From Phyllobacterium sophorae (GTDB taxonomy: Bacteria; Pseudomonadota; Alphaproteobacteria; Rhizobiales; Rhizobiaceae): a stretch of 64,000 bases of DNA. Location of the stretch: contig NZ_PGGM01000001.1 of assembly GCF_003010965.1 (NCBI RefSeq), forward strand, positions 310,001 to 374,000, written 5' to 3'. The notes under the pieces are model-generated. The model was given only the letters and a program-made list of their open reading frames with translations, was not told the DNA's origin and did no database searches. A program made the position numbers and the translations under genes. Shown here in pieces: positions 9,279 through 18,328 of this stretch; position 1 is the stretch's first letter, and every line of letters starts with the position of its first letter.

Positions 9279-9485
9279 ATGAAACTATACCGGCTTCTGA
9301 CAGGTCCCGACGATGCGAGCTTCTGTCATAAGGTGACGGCAGCGGTGAACAAGGGCTGGCATATTTACGGATCACCGACCTATGCGTTCAACTCGGCGAC
9401 CGGAGTGATGCAGTGCGGTCAGGCCGTGGTAAAAGATATAGACGGCGTGGACTACGAGCCCGGCATCAAACTGAGCGACTATTGA
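9279..9485 (+). CDS. DUF1737 family small protein
   Basis: A 68-residue protein, MKLYRLLTGPDD onward, with the KVTAAVNKGWHIYGSPTYAFN core typical of DUF1737. Function is unknown; the family is short, soluble and common in proteobacteria. GGGAAA lies upstream of the ATG at 9279. It follows the CoA-ester lyase by 60 bases and could be co-transcribed. Confidence 0.8.
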   Translation: MKLYRLLTGPDDASFCHKVTAAVNKGWHIYGSPTYAFNSATGVMQCGQAVVKDIDGVDYEPGIKLSDY

Positions 9486-9559
9486 AGCGTTCGGCCAAGC
9501 GACGTTTGAGCGCTGATATGTTGCTCGGATGTGTCGGCCATGGCCGCCTCCGCGCGCTT

Positions 9560-9593
9560 GGCCGGCCTGTCCTAAAAAGGGGATCGGCCGGCC
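9560..9593. terminator. Strong hairpin between convergent genes
   Basis: Two copies of the self-complementary octamer GGCCGGCC at 9560-9567 and 9586-9593 pair in inverted orientation, with further partial pairing inside the 18-base intervening stretch. The spacer 9486-9672 separates the convergent DUF1737 and metallopeptidase genes, so termination is the likely role. There is no clean T tract. Confidence 0.5.
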
Positions 9594-9672
9594 GAACTGG
9601 CTCACCGTCAGATTCCCATTTGACGCCAGCGCGGGCGAAGCAAACCGCAGCCTGATTCAGGCAAGACAGCCT

Positions 9673-10095
9673 CTATTCGACCGTGGCTTCAATTCGTTCC
9701 ATATCCTCGTCTGACAGACCGAAATGATGGCCGATTTCGTGAATGAGCACATGGGTGACGATATCGCCCAATGCTTCTTCATATTCCGCCCAGTAATCGA
9801 GTACGGCACGGCGGTAGATTGTGATGCGATTGGCCTGCTCTCCTGTCTGCAGGGAAAAACGTTCGCCAATACCGGTTCCTTCAAAAAGACCAAGAAGATC
9901 AAAGGGTGATTCCAACCCCATGTCTTCAATGATCTGTTCGTCAGGAAACTCAGAAACCTGAATGGTAATATCGCCGCACAGGCTGCGAAAGGTTTCCGGC
10001 AAGTGCGCATATGCATTGATCGCCAGCGATTCGATCTCACCGAGCGACGGTGACAAGCGATTGCCCCAATCTGCAGTTTGATTACTTCGGGCCAT
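9673..10095 (-). CDS. Zincin-like metallopeptidase family protein (DUF1025-type)
   Basis: A 140-residue predicted metalloprotease with a minimal zincin motif: HEIGHHFGLSDEDM places the zinc ligands at His119 and His123 and the catalytic Glu at 120, with Asp129 as a possible third ligand. The family is widespread in alphaproteobacteria and actinobacteria and its substrate is not known. The earlier segment FGLFEG-like (DLLGLFEGTGIGERF) is also conserved in the family. It has no signal peptide and is probably cytoplasmic. Confidence 0.83.
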   Translation of the reverse strand: MARSNQTADWGNRLSPSLGEIESLAINAYAHLPETFRSLCGDITIQVSEFPDEQIIEDMGLESPFDLLGLFEGTGIGERFSLQTGEQANRITIYRRAVLDYWAEYEEALGDIVTHVLIHEIGHHFGLSDEDMERIEATVE

Positions 10096-10173
10096 CAGAA
10101 CTCCTGGAAGGCTGCTTCCCGCTCCATATAGTGCGTTTGAGCGGCAGATGCGAGAGCTATGAACCTCACGCTT

Positions 10174-10752
10174 TCAGCTTCGCGACCGGGCCACCATGAG
10201 CAACCGCTCCATCCGTCGAAAACTCTCGGCAAGTACCGTTGGATCTCTTAGGCCGTGTGCAAGCATGATACCGCCCTGCCACTCCGTCAGCGCATTGCGT
10301 GCGATGCTCAATGCGGTCGATGGGCGGATGCCGGACCGTCCGAGTTCTCTGCCGATGAAACCAATCAGAAGGCTGAACGCTTCTGCAGCACGATTGGCCG
10401 CCTCGGGCGACTCATGGCGAAAGTCGCGGATTCCAAGGGCAATGGGACAGCCATGTTCAACACGGCTTTTCAGCGATTGGGCCAGTTTTTCAATGAGAAG
10501 TTGCAACCGCGTTCGCGGGTTCTGGTCAGCTTCGGTGATCTCCACCAGCATGCCTTCGGTTTCTGTGATAAAAATATCCGCCACGCCACGCGCGAGCTCG
10601 GCCTTGCTCTTGAAGTAGTAGTAGATATTGCCGAGTGGAACACCGGAATGTGTCGCAATGTCAGCAAGACTCGTAACGGTATATCCCTGACGCCAGAACA
10701 GACCCGCCGCAGTAGCAATCAGAACATCGCGTTTCTCATTTTGTTTCGCCAT
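10174..10752 (-). CDS. TetR/AcrR family transcriptional regulator
   Basis: A 192-residue one-component repressor. The N-terminal helix-turn-helix is SLADIATHSGVPLGNIYYYFKSK at about residues 27-50, including the family's typical YYYFKSK recognition end. The C-terminal ligand-binding half has no recognisable effector signature, though it includes a GCPIALGIRDFRHESPE stretch like the TetR_C subfamily of AcuR-like regulators. The ATG at 10752 is preferred to a GTG four codons upstream. No adjacent divergent target gene is obvious; its target is unknown. Confidence 0.88.
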   Translation of the reverse strand: MAKQNEKRDVLIATAAGLFWRQGYTVTSLADIATHSGVPLGNIYYYFKSKAELARGVADIFITETEGMLVEITEADQNPRTRLQLLIEKLAQSLKSRVEHGCPIALGIRDFRHESPEAANRAAEAFSLLIGFIGRELGRSGIRPSTALSIARNALTEWQGGIMLAHGLRDPTVLAESFRRMERLLMVARSRS

Positions 10753-10826
10753 CGTTGTATCCACAGTCAGTTATGCAACTGACTCCGATTATGGCGCACG
10801 ATGCCCGCGAACGAAAGAACCTGACG

Positions 10827-11021
10827 TCAATCCGTGATGGTTCGCGCCTCGGATGGCAACATGATGGGAATACCGTCTCGCACCGGATAGGCCAGATGCG
10901 CCAATTTGGAGATCAGTTCCGATTTACCCTGATCGTACACAAGCGGTCCTTTGGTCAGCGGGCAGACCAGGAGATCGAGCAGTTTGCGGTCAATCGCTGT
11001 ATCGCGTTTCTCGTCCGTCAA
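10827..11021 (-). CDS. Trm112-family zinc-ribbon-like protein
   Basis: A 64-residue protein with the family core [21 protein letters not shown] and a C-terminal [17 protein letters not shown]. Members resemble the Trm112 methyltransferase partner; the bacterial role is unclear. Only one cysteine (in LLVCP) remains, so a full zinc site is unlikely. The start is taken as TTG at 11021 because AGGAGG lies eight bases upstream and the protein would begin [13 protein letters not shown]; in-frame ATG codons further up would overlap the preceding LON-domain gene. Probably co-transcribed with that gene. Confidence 0.8.
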   Translation of the reverse strand: MTDEKRDTAIDRKLLDLLVCPLTKGPLVYDQGKSELISKLAHLAYPVRDGIPIMLPSEARTITD

Positions 11022-11043
11022 GGCGCATTCCTCCTGAAACTGA

Positions 11044-11706
11044 TCACTGCAAACTTCCCTCGAAATCATCCTGATCCTTGGCCAGCGCAATTTCGGTGAT
11101 TGCGATCAATGTTTCCGCCCTGGTTTTTAGATCGGCCGCTTCCAGCAGGGCCTGCTTTTCCGCAGCACCAAAGGGCGACATCATGGCGAGCGCATTCACG
11201 AGAGTCTCGTTACCAGCCCGCGAAATGCCATCCCAATCCGCTTCTAGGCTGTTCGCATCGAGATAGGCGCGAAACACACGCAATAGCGCGGATCTGTCGA
11301 CTTCGGAATCATCGGCCTCGTCGAGATCAGCGCGAAGTGGTGCGATCTTGCATTGCCGGAAAGGGGTTCTGGTGGTGATTTCCTTGATGACACGGAAACG
11401 GCATATGCCCTGAAGTGTGATCAGTAACCGACCGTCACCAGTTTCGGCAAAAGACGTGATCCGCCCGAGACAGCCCACTTCGCACAAGTCGCCGTCTTCC
11501 TGATTGTCCTGATCGAAGCGTGGCTGGATCATGCCGATGATTCGTTTGCTGCTTAGCGCCGCATCGATCATGGCAAGGTAACGGAGCTCGAAAATATTCA
11601 ACGGCAATTGGCCGCCCGGAAGCAACAGTGCGCCCGATAAGGGGAAAATCGGCACAGTTTCCGGAATATCGTCCAGCGTCCGGTAGCGTACATTTCCTGC
11701 TTGCAT
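11044..11706 (-). CDS. LON-substrate-binding-domain protein
   Basis: A 220-residue stand-alone N-terminal LON domain without ATPase or protease parts. It reads [34 protein letters not shown] near residues 15-48, the hallmark of the family, followed by the GCLGRITSF and [15 protein letters not shown] strands and a helical tail. The role is unknown; it may act as a peptide-binding adaptor. GGAGAG precedes the ATG at 11706. It lies between cnoX and the Trm112-like gene, all on the minus strand, and probably forms one operon with them, as often in rhizobia. Confidence 0.87.
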   Translation of the reverse strand: MQAGNVRYRTLDDIPETVPIFPLSGALLLPGGQLPLNIFELRYLAMIDAALSSKRIIGMIQPRFDQDNQEDGDLCEVGCLGRITSFAETGDGRLLITLQGICRFRVIKEITTRTPFRQCKIAPLRADLDEADDSEVDRSALLRVFRAYLDANSLEADWDGISRAGNETLVNALAMMSPFGAAEKQALLEAADLKTRAETLIAITEIALAKDQDDFEGSLQ

Positions 11707-11767
11707 CACTCTCTCCGCGCCAGGACCCAAGAAGATCAAGTTCGCCGGCTATAGTGCCTGATTTTTG

Positions 11768-12748
11768 TCAGGAAAACAGCAAGGAAGACAATCTGCGGCG
11801 TGCGGCGACAGAAGCCTCATCCCCCGGACCCCACGCGTCAAAGAACTGCAACAGCTGCTTGCGGGCACCATCATCATTCCATGCACGATCGGCCTTCATA
11901 ATGGCGAGAAGATGATCGGCCGCTTCATGGCGCTGGCCCTTGGCGTTCAGGATCATCGCAAGGTCAAAACGCGCCTGGTGATCGTTTGGGTTGGCTTGCA
12001 ATCGTGCCTCGAGTGCCACGGGGTCTCCAAGCTTCGCTACCTGCTCGGCCAGCGCGATTTTGGCCTCCGCTGTTCGGACTCCGGCATCCTGCCGCTTGTC
12101 GCCAGGTACGAGGTCGAGCACACCCCTCGCCTGCTCGGCGTCGCCAAGGTCGATCAGACAGTTGGCGAGACCCGCGAGCGCGGCGATGTTGTCAGGCGTT
12201 TCTTCCAGGACGGCTCTATACAGCTGCCCCGCCTGCTCGACAGCACCGGCCTCGACGGCCTGCGCCGCCGCCTCGAGCGCCGACTGAACGGCCGCTTCAC
12301 GGCCACCATCAGGAGACGCAATACGGTCAATGAATTCGTTCACTTTGGATTCGGGTAAGGCGCCCATGAAACCATCAACTGGTTTGCCATCGGCAAAGGC
12401 AATAACAGCGGGAATGGACTGAATGCCAAGTTGTCCCGCAATGGCAGGATGATCGTCGATATTCATCTTGACGAGCTTGACGCGTCCGCCGGCACCGCGA
12501 ACAACTTTCTCGAGAACGGGTGTGAGCTGCTTGCAGGGACCGCACCAAGGTGCCCAGAAATCCACCAGCACCGGCTGATGCTTCGATTCAGCAATCACAT
12601 CAGCAGAAAATGACGCTGTCGTCGTATCCTTGATCAGGCCGGCGGCGGCTTGAGCCGGTCCGTTTGGCGCCTCAGTTCCAAACGATACAGTCGTGGCGCC
12701 AGACGTCGCGCCATAGCCTCTGCCGAACGGGTTATCTGTGCTGCTCAT
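11768..12748 (-). CDS. cnoX: CnoX, thioredoxin-TPR chaperedoxin
   Basis: A 326-residue protein with a thioredoxin domain (about 35-145) and a C-terminal TPR region (about 150-326), the architecture of CnoX/YbbN, a holdase that protects clients from oxidative aggregation. The redox centre is WCGPC, Cys69 and Cys72. E. coli CnoX has lost this motif, while Caulobacter CnoX keeps CGPC and is redox active, so this one should be too. The first 35 residues are a low-complexity Ser/Gly/Ala tail. A GGGAGAG site precedes the ATG. Confidence 0.9.
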   Translation of the reverse strand: MSSTDNPFGRGYGATSGATTVSFGTEAPNGPAQAAAGLIKDTTTASFSADVIAESKHQPVLVDFWAPWCGPCKQLTPVLEKVVRGAGGRVKLVKMNIDDHPAIAGQLGIQSIPAVIAFADGKPVDGFMGALPESKVNEFIDRIASPDGGREAAVQSALEAAAQAVEAGAVEQAGQLYRAVLEETPDNIAALAGLANCLIDLGDAEQARGVLDLVPGDKRQDAGVRTAEAKIALAEQVAKLGDPVALEARLQANPNDHQARFDLAMILNAKGQRHEAADHLLAIMKADRAWNDDGARKQLLQFFDAWGPGDEASVAARRRLSSLLFS

Positions 12749-12812
12749 GAAACTCTCCCGTCATCTGCCCAACCGGCATGCTCTGCTTAATTCCTGTCGA
12801 TAGTATCAGCTA

Positions 12813-13322
12813 TCAGTTTGGGGTCGATCCGTCTATTTTCAAGATCAATGGTTCATGGCCAGTAGCCTTCAGGAAGGTTACCAGGTCCTTGCGGCCAATC
12901 GATGTCGTAGCCTCATTGGTCAGCGGGTGCACATTGATGATGTCGTGCTTCATCAGGCTTTCATCCAGCACCACTCTGACCTGATGGTGTGTGTCATTGA
13001 TTGCACCAAAAAGGCTCACTGCGCCGGGGGTCAAGCCGAGATATTCCATAAGCTTCTCCGGTTTGCCGAACGACACCCGGCTCACAGCGCCAATCCTTGT
13101 GTGGATTGTCTTGAGGTCAACCTCGGCTTCTTCATCCACCGTCACGAGAAAGAAATTGTCCTTCTTGTCTTTCAAAAACAGATTTTTGGTATGGGCACCG
13201 GCGACCTGTCCTCGCAGTTCCTGCGCTTCGGCAACGGTAAACACAGGAGCATGGCGAATCGTCGACACGTTTATTTCAAGTTTGCCGAGATATCGCATCA
13301 ATTCTTCGAACGTCTTGGGCAT
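12813..13322 (-). CDS. YbaK/ProX-type aminoacyl-tRNA deacylase
   Basis: A 169-residue stand-alone trans-editing domain of the INS superfamily, which hydrolyses mischarged tRNA such as Ala-tRNA(Pro). It shows HAPVFTVAEAQELRGQVAGAHTKNLFLKDKK near residues 24-54 with the conserved lysine in HTKNLFL, then GFGKPEKL-like and GAVSLFGAIND segments typical of ProXp/PrdX proteins. It is translated without an obvious Shine-Dalgarno site. The precise substrate (alanine or other) cannot be assigned by reading. Confidence 0.87.
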   Translation of the reverse strand: MPKTFEELMRYLGKLEINVSTIRHAPVFTVAEAQELRGQVAGAHTKNLFLKDKKDNFFLVTVDEEAEVDLKTIHTRIGAVSRVSFGKPEKLMEYLGLTPGAVSLFGAINDTHHQVRVVLDESLMKHDIINVHPLTNEATTSIGRKDLVTFLKATGHEPLILKIDGSTPN

Positions 13323-13464
13323 GATGGCTTTCTTGAACTCGCTTTGGTGCTGATTTGCGCTATTTCGTAATCACTCGGTAACAGGGTCTCAAGCGAAAAA
13401 CCAAACTACCGCAACATCTTTTGCCAATTTTTCGAGATATCGTTCAGAAGTCGAAAATTCCCTG

Positions 13465-13495
13465 TTGCAATTAGCCGGCGCTTGGGTCATATAAG
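13465..13495 (+). promoter_or_regulatory. Possible promoter of tRNA-Gly
   Basis: TTGCAA at 13465-13470 and CATATA at 13488-13493 are 17 bases apart and end about 30 bases before the tRNA. The -10 match is weak. The rest of the 201-base spacer before the tRNA shows nothing further. Confidence 0.35.
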
Positions 13496-13523
13496 CCCCG
13501 CTTCGCAAGACAGACTGGCACAT

Positions 13524-13598
13524 GCGGGAGTAGCTCAGGGGTAGAGCACAACCTTGCCAAGGTTGGGGTCGTGGGTTCGAATCCCATTTCCCGCTCCA
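13524..13598 (+). tRNA. tRNA-Gly (anticodon GCC)
   Basis: A complete 75-nt cloverleaf with encoded CCA at 13596-13598. The acceptor GCGGGAG pairs with TTCCCGC with one G-U pair; the D arm holds AGCTCAGGGGTAGAGC; the anticodon loop holds GCC at 13556-13558; the T arm contains GGTTCGAATCCC. GCC reads glycine codons GGC and GGU. A Rho-independent terminator follows 25 bases downstream. Confidence 0.97.
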
Positions 13599-13623
13599 GT
13601 TTGCTTAAACATTTGAAGCACTT

Positions 13624-13653
13624 AAAAAGGGCGTCTTTCGGGACGCCTTTTTG
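13624..13653 (+). terminator. Terminator after tRNA-Gly
   Basis: Stem AAAAGGGCGTC with GACGCCTTTT around a short loop, running into TTTTT. It also faces the 3' end of the convergent GNAT gene at 13694. Confidence 0.85.
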
Positions 13654-13693
13654 CTTTGTCGTCAAGGCATGTACTAAGCCGCAGGCCTGAAAT

Positions 13694-14158
13694 TCATTGC
13701 TCTGCGGTGGCGCGAAGCGCCGCACCATCGAGCCGGTAAAATACCTTTTCTGGTTTTGGCAAGGCGCCTAGTCTCTCATAGAAAGCTCTAAGCCCAGGAT
13801 TGTTGCGGTCGGCAGTCCAATCAACGCGATTATGTCCACGTTCGATTGCAAGGCGTGCCATCGTTTTTATCAAACGTGTTCCCGCGCCGCTGCCACGGTG
13901 GGCTCCAGAAACGAAGAGCTCTTTGAGAAACATGCCGGATTGGAGACCTGGTCCCGGGTAAACGGATGAAAAAGCGGCGAAACCGATAATCTGGTCCGTT
14001 TCAGCAACCAGAATTTCCGTCCCGCGGGGGATATTCTGAAGGCCTTCCAGGATCCTATCACGCGCTGGACACGACACTTGATAATATGCCTGCATCTCTT
14101 CAAAAAGGACCGCGAGTGCTGCATGATCCGATGGATTTGAGAGGCTCACCTTGATCAC
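13694..14158 (-). CDS. GNAT family N-acetyltransferase
   Basis: A 154-residue acetyl-CoA-dependent transferase. The acetyl-CoA pyrophosphate loop is GAHRGSGAGTRLIKTMARLA near residues 85-104 (R/Q-x-x-G-x-G/A pattern), preceded by strand MFLKELFV and followed by NNPGLRAFYERLGA, the typical motif B. The GTG at 14158 is supported by AAGGGG eight bases upstream. The substrate is unknown. It follows the transporter operon's terminator, so it is probably independent. Confidence 0.87.
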   Translation of the reverse strand: MIKVSLSNPSDHAALAVLFEEMQAYYQVSCPARDRILEGLQNIPRGTEILVAETDQIIGFAAFSSVYPGPGLQSGMFLKELFVSGAHRGSGAGTRLIKTMARLAIERGHNRVDWTADRNNPGLRAFYERLGALPKPEKVFYRLDGAALRATAEQ

Positions 14159-14182
14159 TTCGATTCCCCTTCATTGCTAAAA

Positions 14183-14216
14183 GGGCGGCCCGGCACCATG
14201 CCAGAACCGCCCAATG
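14183..14216 (-). terminator. Terminator of the amino-acid transporter operon
   Basis: On the minus strand GGGCGG at 14212-14207 pairs with CCGCCC at 14188-14183, with an inner GGCA/TGCC pairing, and is followed by TTTTAG. It lies directly after the binding-protein gene. Confidence 0.7.
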
Positions 14217-14237
14217 TGATAATACTTTCAGGCAGGC

Positions 14238-15068
14238 CTAATTGCCCTGGTTGACAGTGACCGGCGCGAGTTTGTTGGCCTTCAGGCCATATTTGTCCAG
14301 GAGCGCATCATAGGTCCCATTGGCTTGCAGCCTCTCAAGCGCGATCTTGACAGCGTCACGAAGCTGCGTTTCCGTTTTCAGAACAGGAATTCCCGCCAGG
14401 GACTGGCTAAAGGGTTCCCCTAGTGCCACATAGGTGTCCGGCTCAAGCTTCTGATTGTACGGCAATGTTTCATTGCCTTGGGCAGCTGCCTGCAAGCGCT
14501 GGCTCTTGATTTGCGTACGCGCGTCAGCTGAGCCTTCCGTGCCCATCACCATGATGGCTGGTTTGCCTTTGGCAACGCAATTGGCATCACTCCATGCAGT
14601 GATCTGTGCGGGCCAATCGGTGGAACGGCTGGCGCCGACGGACTTTCCGCAAAGATCGTCGACAGTCTTGATTTCGCCAGCAAGTGCTTTGGACGTGTAG
14701 AACTGCGCGCCAGATGTAAGGTAATCGACAAAATCGGCGGTCTCCTGGCGCGCTTTCTTGTCGCTCATACCCGCCATGGCGAGGTCCACGCGGCCAGTCT
14801 GGAGGGAGGGGAGCATTTGCGCAAAGGCGATTTCCTGCCACTCGACCTTGATGCCCAGTTCCTTGCCAATGGCCTCACCGAGCTCGATATCAAAGCCCTG
14901 CAGTTCGTTCGTCGCAGGATCCTTGTAGGTAATCGGCGGATAATTCGGCATGGTCGCAATGATGATCTTCCCGGCGTCCTTTATCCGGGCAGGAAGCTCC
15001 TGCGCCACGACAGGAAAGCTGAAGGCAATTGCCGCGCTGATCGTGGCAAGTTTGGTAATGCGTTTCAT
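14238..15068 (-). CDS. Polar amino-acid ABC transporter substrate-binding protein
   Basis: A 276-residue periplasmic family-3 solute-binding protein. A signal peptide (MKRITKLATISAAIAFSFPVVAQ) is cleaved after VVA/Q. The mature protein shows IIIATMPNYPPITYKD, GFDIELGEAIGKELG and the DLAMAGMSDKKAR stretch, corresponding to the ligand-binding motifs of the family. A good AGAGGA site precedes the ATG. It is the last gene of the argH-permease-ATPase-binding-protein operon. The ligand is not certain; the operon partner suggests an arginine-, citrulline- or dicarboxylate-derived amino acid. Confidence 0.9.
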   Translation of the reverse strand: MKRITKLATISAAIAFSFPVVAQELPARIKDAGKIIIATMPNYPPITYKDPATNELQGFDIELGEAIGKELGIKVEWQEIAFAQMLPSLQTGRVDLAMAGMSDKKARQETADFVDYLTSGAQFYTSKALAGEIKTVDDLCGKSVGASRSTDWPAQITAWSDANCVAKGKPAIMVMGTEGSADARTQIKSQRLQAAAQGNETLPYNQKLEPDTYVALGEPFSQSLAGIPVLKTETQLRDAVKIALERLQANGTYDALLDKYGLKANKLAPVTVNQGN

Positions 15069-15102
15069 GTTTTTGTTCCTCTCTGTTTGAATTTGTTTGG
15101 TC

Positions 15103-15873
15103 TCAGGCCAGAACAGCTGCGATAAAGTCCCGGGTGCGTTTTTCTTGCGGGTTGTTTAGAACCTGCTGCGGCGGTCCCGTTTCAATAATACGGCCCTGAT
15201 CCATGAACACGACGCGGTGGGCTACCTCGCGGGCAAAACCCAACTCATGAGTGACGACGATCATGGTCATGCCGCTGTTGGCGAGATCGCGCATCACTGC
15301 AAGAACCTCGCTCACAAGCTCCGGATCAAGCGCCGACGTCGGTTCGTCAAACAGCATAAGCTTCGGTTTCATCGCGAGCGCGCGGGCAATGGCGATGCGT
15401 TGCTGTTGTCCGCCCGAGAGTTCACTCGGATAGGCATGTTGCTTGTCTTTGAGGCCAACCCGTTCCAGCAGCGCTAGCGCCTCGGGAATAACGGCGCTCT
15501 TCGCGCGCTTCTGGACGATTACCGGTCCCTCGATGATGTTTTCGAGCACTGTCATATGTGCAAAAAGGTTGAAGCGCTGGAAGACCATGCCGCTCGATAG
15601 GCGCTGCCGTGCGATTTCCGCATCGTTCAACTCATAGAGCTTGTCGCCCTCCTGCCTGAAGCCGACCAGTTCGTCATCGATCCAGACAGCGCCGGAGTCG
15701 ATACGTTCCAGCTGGTTGATGCAGCGCAGAAGCGTGCTCTTGCCCGAGCCGGACGGACCGATGATGCAAAGCACCTCCCCGTGCTGAATCTCAAGCGAGA
15801 CCTCATCGAGCGCATGGAAATTTCCGAAATATTTATGCAGACCGACAGCGACGACCATGGCTGGCATATTCAT
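15103..15873 (-). CDS. Polar amino-acid ABC transporter ATPase
   Basis: A 256-residue GlnQ/HisP-type ATPase at the cytoplasmic face of the importer. Walker A is GPSGSGKST (about 39-47), the Q-loop is [14 protein letters not shown], the signature is LSGGQQQR, Walker B is [13 protein letters not shown] and the switch His is in VTHELGFA. Its ATG overlaps the permease stop by four bases, so the two are translationally coupled. Confidence 0.95.
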   Translation of the reverse strand: MNMPAMVVAVGLHKYFGNFHALDEVSLEIQHGEVLCIIGPSGSGKSTLLRCINQLERIDSGAVWIDDELVGFRQEGDKLYELNDAEIARQRLSSGMVFQRFNLFAHMTVLENIIEGPVIVQKRAKSAVIPEALALLERVGLKDKQHAYPSELSGGQQQRIAIARALAMKPKLMLFDEPTSALDPELVSEVLAVMRDLANSGMTMIVVTHELGFAREVAHRVVFMDQGRIIETGPPQQVLNNPQEKRTRDFIAAVLA

Positions 15874-16769
15874 GCTCCTTCCGCTGCGGCTGGTGCGACG
15901 CGCTTGGCGTTTCGGCGTCCGAGGCTCTTTGAATAGTGCTTTTCAAGCAGGTGCTGTCCGATGGAAAGGATTGTCACGACTGCCAGGTACCAGATGGCCG
16001 ACACAATGAGCAGTTCCATGACGCGGTTGTTGGCATAGTAGATCGTCTGGGCATTGCGCAGAATTTCTGCATACTGGATGACGCTCGCAACCGAAGTCAG
16101 CTTCACCATGCTGATCACCTCATTGCCGACCGGAGGAATGATGACGCGCATGGCTTGCGGCAAGATAATCCGGCGCAGCATCGTGAGGCGTGTCATGCCG
16201 ATCACCTTTGCCGCCTCGATCTGCCCGTTGTCGACCGAAAGGATGCCTCCTCGCACTACCTCCGCCGTATAAGCTCCCTGATTGATGCCAAGGCCGAGCA
16301 GCGTTGCCATGAAAGGTGTCATGAAATCGACCGTGCGCATCTCGAAAAGTCCCGGAATTCCAAGCGTTGGAAAAATCAACGCAAGGTTGAACCAGAGCAA
16401 CAGCTGCAACAGCAATGGCGTACCGCGGAAGAACCAGATGTAGAATACCGCCACGTATTTGAGTACCGGGTTCGGTGACATGATCATGATCGCGAAAATG
16501 ACCCCGAGCGCGAGGCCCAACGCCATAGCACAGACTGTCATCAGGATCGTGCTCCACAGACCGGAGAGTATTGCTGGAGCAGTAAGGAACTGGCCAACCA
16601 CGGGCCAAGCGATCTGTCCATGCGCAAAAGCATTGATGATGAGCGCGAGCGCCAAGACAATCAGGGTCGCCGCGAGCCAGCGGCCGTAATGCCGGCGCGG
16701 CTGGTGGTGTAAATGCGCTACGGAATATTTTATCGGTGGAATGGAAGCTGCACTTTGGGTGTTCGCCAT
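15870..16769 (-). CDS. Polar amino-acid ABC transporter permease
   Basis: A 299-residue inner-membrane subunit of the HisM/GlnP class with about five to six membrane helices. The EAA loop reads [27 protein letters not shown], and [15 protein letters not shown] is typical of this family. Only one permease gene is present, so it should form a homodimer. The ATG at 16769 is preceded by AGGTGAGAA; an earlier in-frame start at 16865 would overlap argH and is unlikely. Confidence 0.93.
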   Translation of the reverse strand: MANTQSAASIPPIKYSVAHLHHQPRRHYGRWLAATLIVLALALIINAFAHGQIAWPVVGQFLTAPAILSGLWSTILMTVCAMALGLALGVIFAIMIMSPNPVLKYVAVFYIWFFRGTPLLLQLLLWFNLALIFPTLGIPGLFEMRTVDFMTPFMATLLGLGINQGAYTAEVVRGGILSVDNGQIEAAKVIGMTRLTMLRRIILPQAMRVIIPPVGNEVISMVKLTSVASVIQYAEILRNAQTIYYANNRVMELLIVSAIWYLAVVTILSIGQHLLEKHYSKSLGRRNAKRVAPAAAEGA

Positions 16770-16812
16770 TGTTCTCACCTTTCGGGGGTCGCGGTATGGG
16801 GGAAACTTGAGA

Positions 16813-18246
16813 CTAACGCTCAGCTCTGGGACCTGCATAGGACGAAAGCCACTCTTTTTGGCCATCCAGAACGCTTTTTAGCCGGGCGATCTGTTCCCTC
16901 ACACGATCAGGCGCCGTGCCACCGTAGGCCTTTCGCGCTTCGATTGCCGCCTGCGGTGACAGGCTCATCTTGATCGACGGCAATAGCCGCTCGTCGACAG
17001 CGGCAAGGTCGGCGTCACTCAAATCTTCCAGACCGATTGATTTATCCTCGCAATAGCGAACGAGAGCCCCGGTGATTTCATGGGCTTCGGAGAATGGAAC
17101 ACCACTTTTCGCCAGCCAGTCAGCGACTTCGGTCGCAAGGGTGAAGCCTTCAACGGACTGCCGCCGCATGATATCGGCATTGACACGCATGGTGCGGATC
17201 AATCCAGCCATTGCCGGCACGACCAGCGTCAGCGCATCAATCGTATCGAAGGCTGCATGTTTGTCTTCAGCCAAGTCACGATTATAGGCGAAAGCGAGGC
17301 CTTTGAGCGCCACCAGCATGGTAGTCAGACTGCCGATTAACCGCGAGGCGCGACCGCGCGTCAGTTCGGCGATATCGCAGTTTTTTTTCTGCGGCATAAT
17401 CGACGAGCCGGTCGCATAGCCATCATCCATTTCGATCCAGCGGAACTGACGTGATGACCATAGGAACAATTCCTCGGCGAGCCGCGACAGGTGGACGCCG
17501 AACATTGCCATGACGAAGAGGAATTCCGCCACGTGGTCACGGCTGCCCACCGCATCTATCGAGTTTTCGCAAGGCGCGTCGTAGCCAAGCTCCCGCGCGG
17601 AGAGTTCTGGCTGCAGGGCAATTGCCGATCCCGCCAAGGCGGCGGCCCCCAAGGGCGAGCGTGCCGCGCGCTTATCCCAATCGCGAAGGCGGTCGAGATC
17701 GCGGGCAAATGTCTGGGCGTGGGCCAGAAGCTGGTGGGCAAAGCTTACTGGTTGCGCCGGCTGCAGGTGGGTAAAGCCTGTGGTCAGTGTCGTGATGTGG
17801 GCTTCTGCTTGCTCGACAAGCGCGTTTTGAAGGTTGAGAATATCTGAACCGATGTGACGGGCGACATCGCGAAGATAAAGTTTCAGGTCATTGGCGGCCT
17901 GATCATTGCGCGACCGGCCAGCGCGCAGCTTGCCACCGAGAATACCTACGCGCTCGCCAAGAATGCGCTCGAGGAACGTGTGGATGTCTTCATCGCTTGG
18001 CGATGGCTTGATCCTCCCCGCCTCGTAGTCCGCACCAATGGTTTCAAGCGTCGCGCAAACCTCGTCTGCCTCCGCCGCCGTCAGGATGCCTGCCCGGACC
18101 AGCTCCCTGGCATGGGCCATGGACGAGGTTAGATCATAGCGAACCAGCCGGAAGTAGCTGCTCTCCGAACGGGAGAGCGCGATTAATTCTGGCGATGGAC
18201 TCGTCCTGAAACGAGCCCCCCACAGACGGACGGACTGTTCGGTCAT
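16813..18246 (-). CDS. argH: Argininosuccinate lyase homologue in a transporter operon
   Basis: A 477-residue member of the fumarase/aspartase superfamily. It has the lyase signature GSSIMPQKKN with the mobile catalytic-serine loop, TGFTHLQPAQPVSFAHQLLA with the conserved histidine, and RSRNDQ near the N-terminus (GGKLRAGRSRNDQAA). These are argininosuccinate-lyase motifs, not those of aspartase or adenylosuccinate lyase. It is the promoter-proximal gene of an amino-acid ABC transporter operon and is divergent from a LysR gene, which suggests a catabolic or specialised role beside, or instead of, housekeeping arginine synthesis. argG is not adjacent. The ATG at 18246 is preceded by AAGGGAA. 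Confidence 0.88.
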   Translation of the reverse strand: MTEQSVRLWGARFRTSPSPELIALSRSESSYFRLVRYDLTSSMAHARELVRAGILTAAEADEVCATLETIGADYEAGRIKPSPSDEDIHTFLERILGERVGILGGKLRAGRSRNDQAANDLKLYLRDVARHIGSDILNLQNALVEQAEAHITTLTTGFTHLQPAQPVSFAHQLLAHAQTFARDLDRLRDWDKRAARSPLGAAALAGSAIALQPELSARELGYDAPCENSIDAVGSRDHVAEFLFVMAMFGVHLSRLAEELFLWSSRQFRWIEMDDGYATGSSIMPQKKNCDIAELTRGRASRLIGSLTTMLVALKGLAFAYNRDLAEDKHAAFDTIDALTLVVPAMAGLIRTMRVNADIMRRQSVEGFTLATEVADWLAKSGVPFSEAHEITGALVRYCEDKSIGLEDLSDADLAAVDERLLPSIKMSLSPQAAIEARKAYGGTAPDRVREQIARLKSVLDGQKEWLSSYAGPRAER

Positions 18247-18328
18247 TTCGTTCGGTTCCCTTGTTTTTTGTTGTTTGAAGCTTATGGCCGCCTTTTGGGG
18301 ACGACAAACGAAATGAATTCGCATATCC

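Noticed and set aside
9372-9655. Open frames overlapping the DUF1737 3' end and the hairpin spacer
   Set aside because: They are shadows without start signals, and the strong GGCCGGCC hairpin lies in the middle of them.
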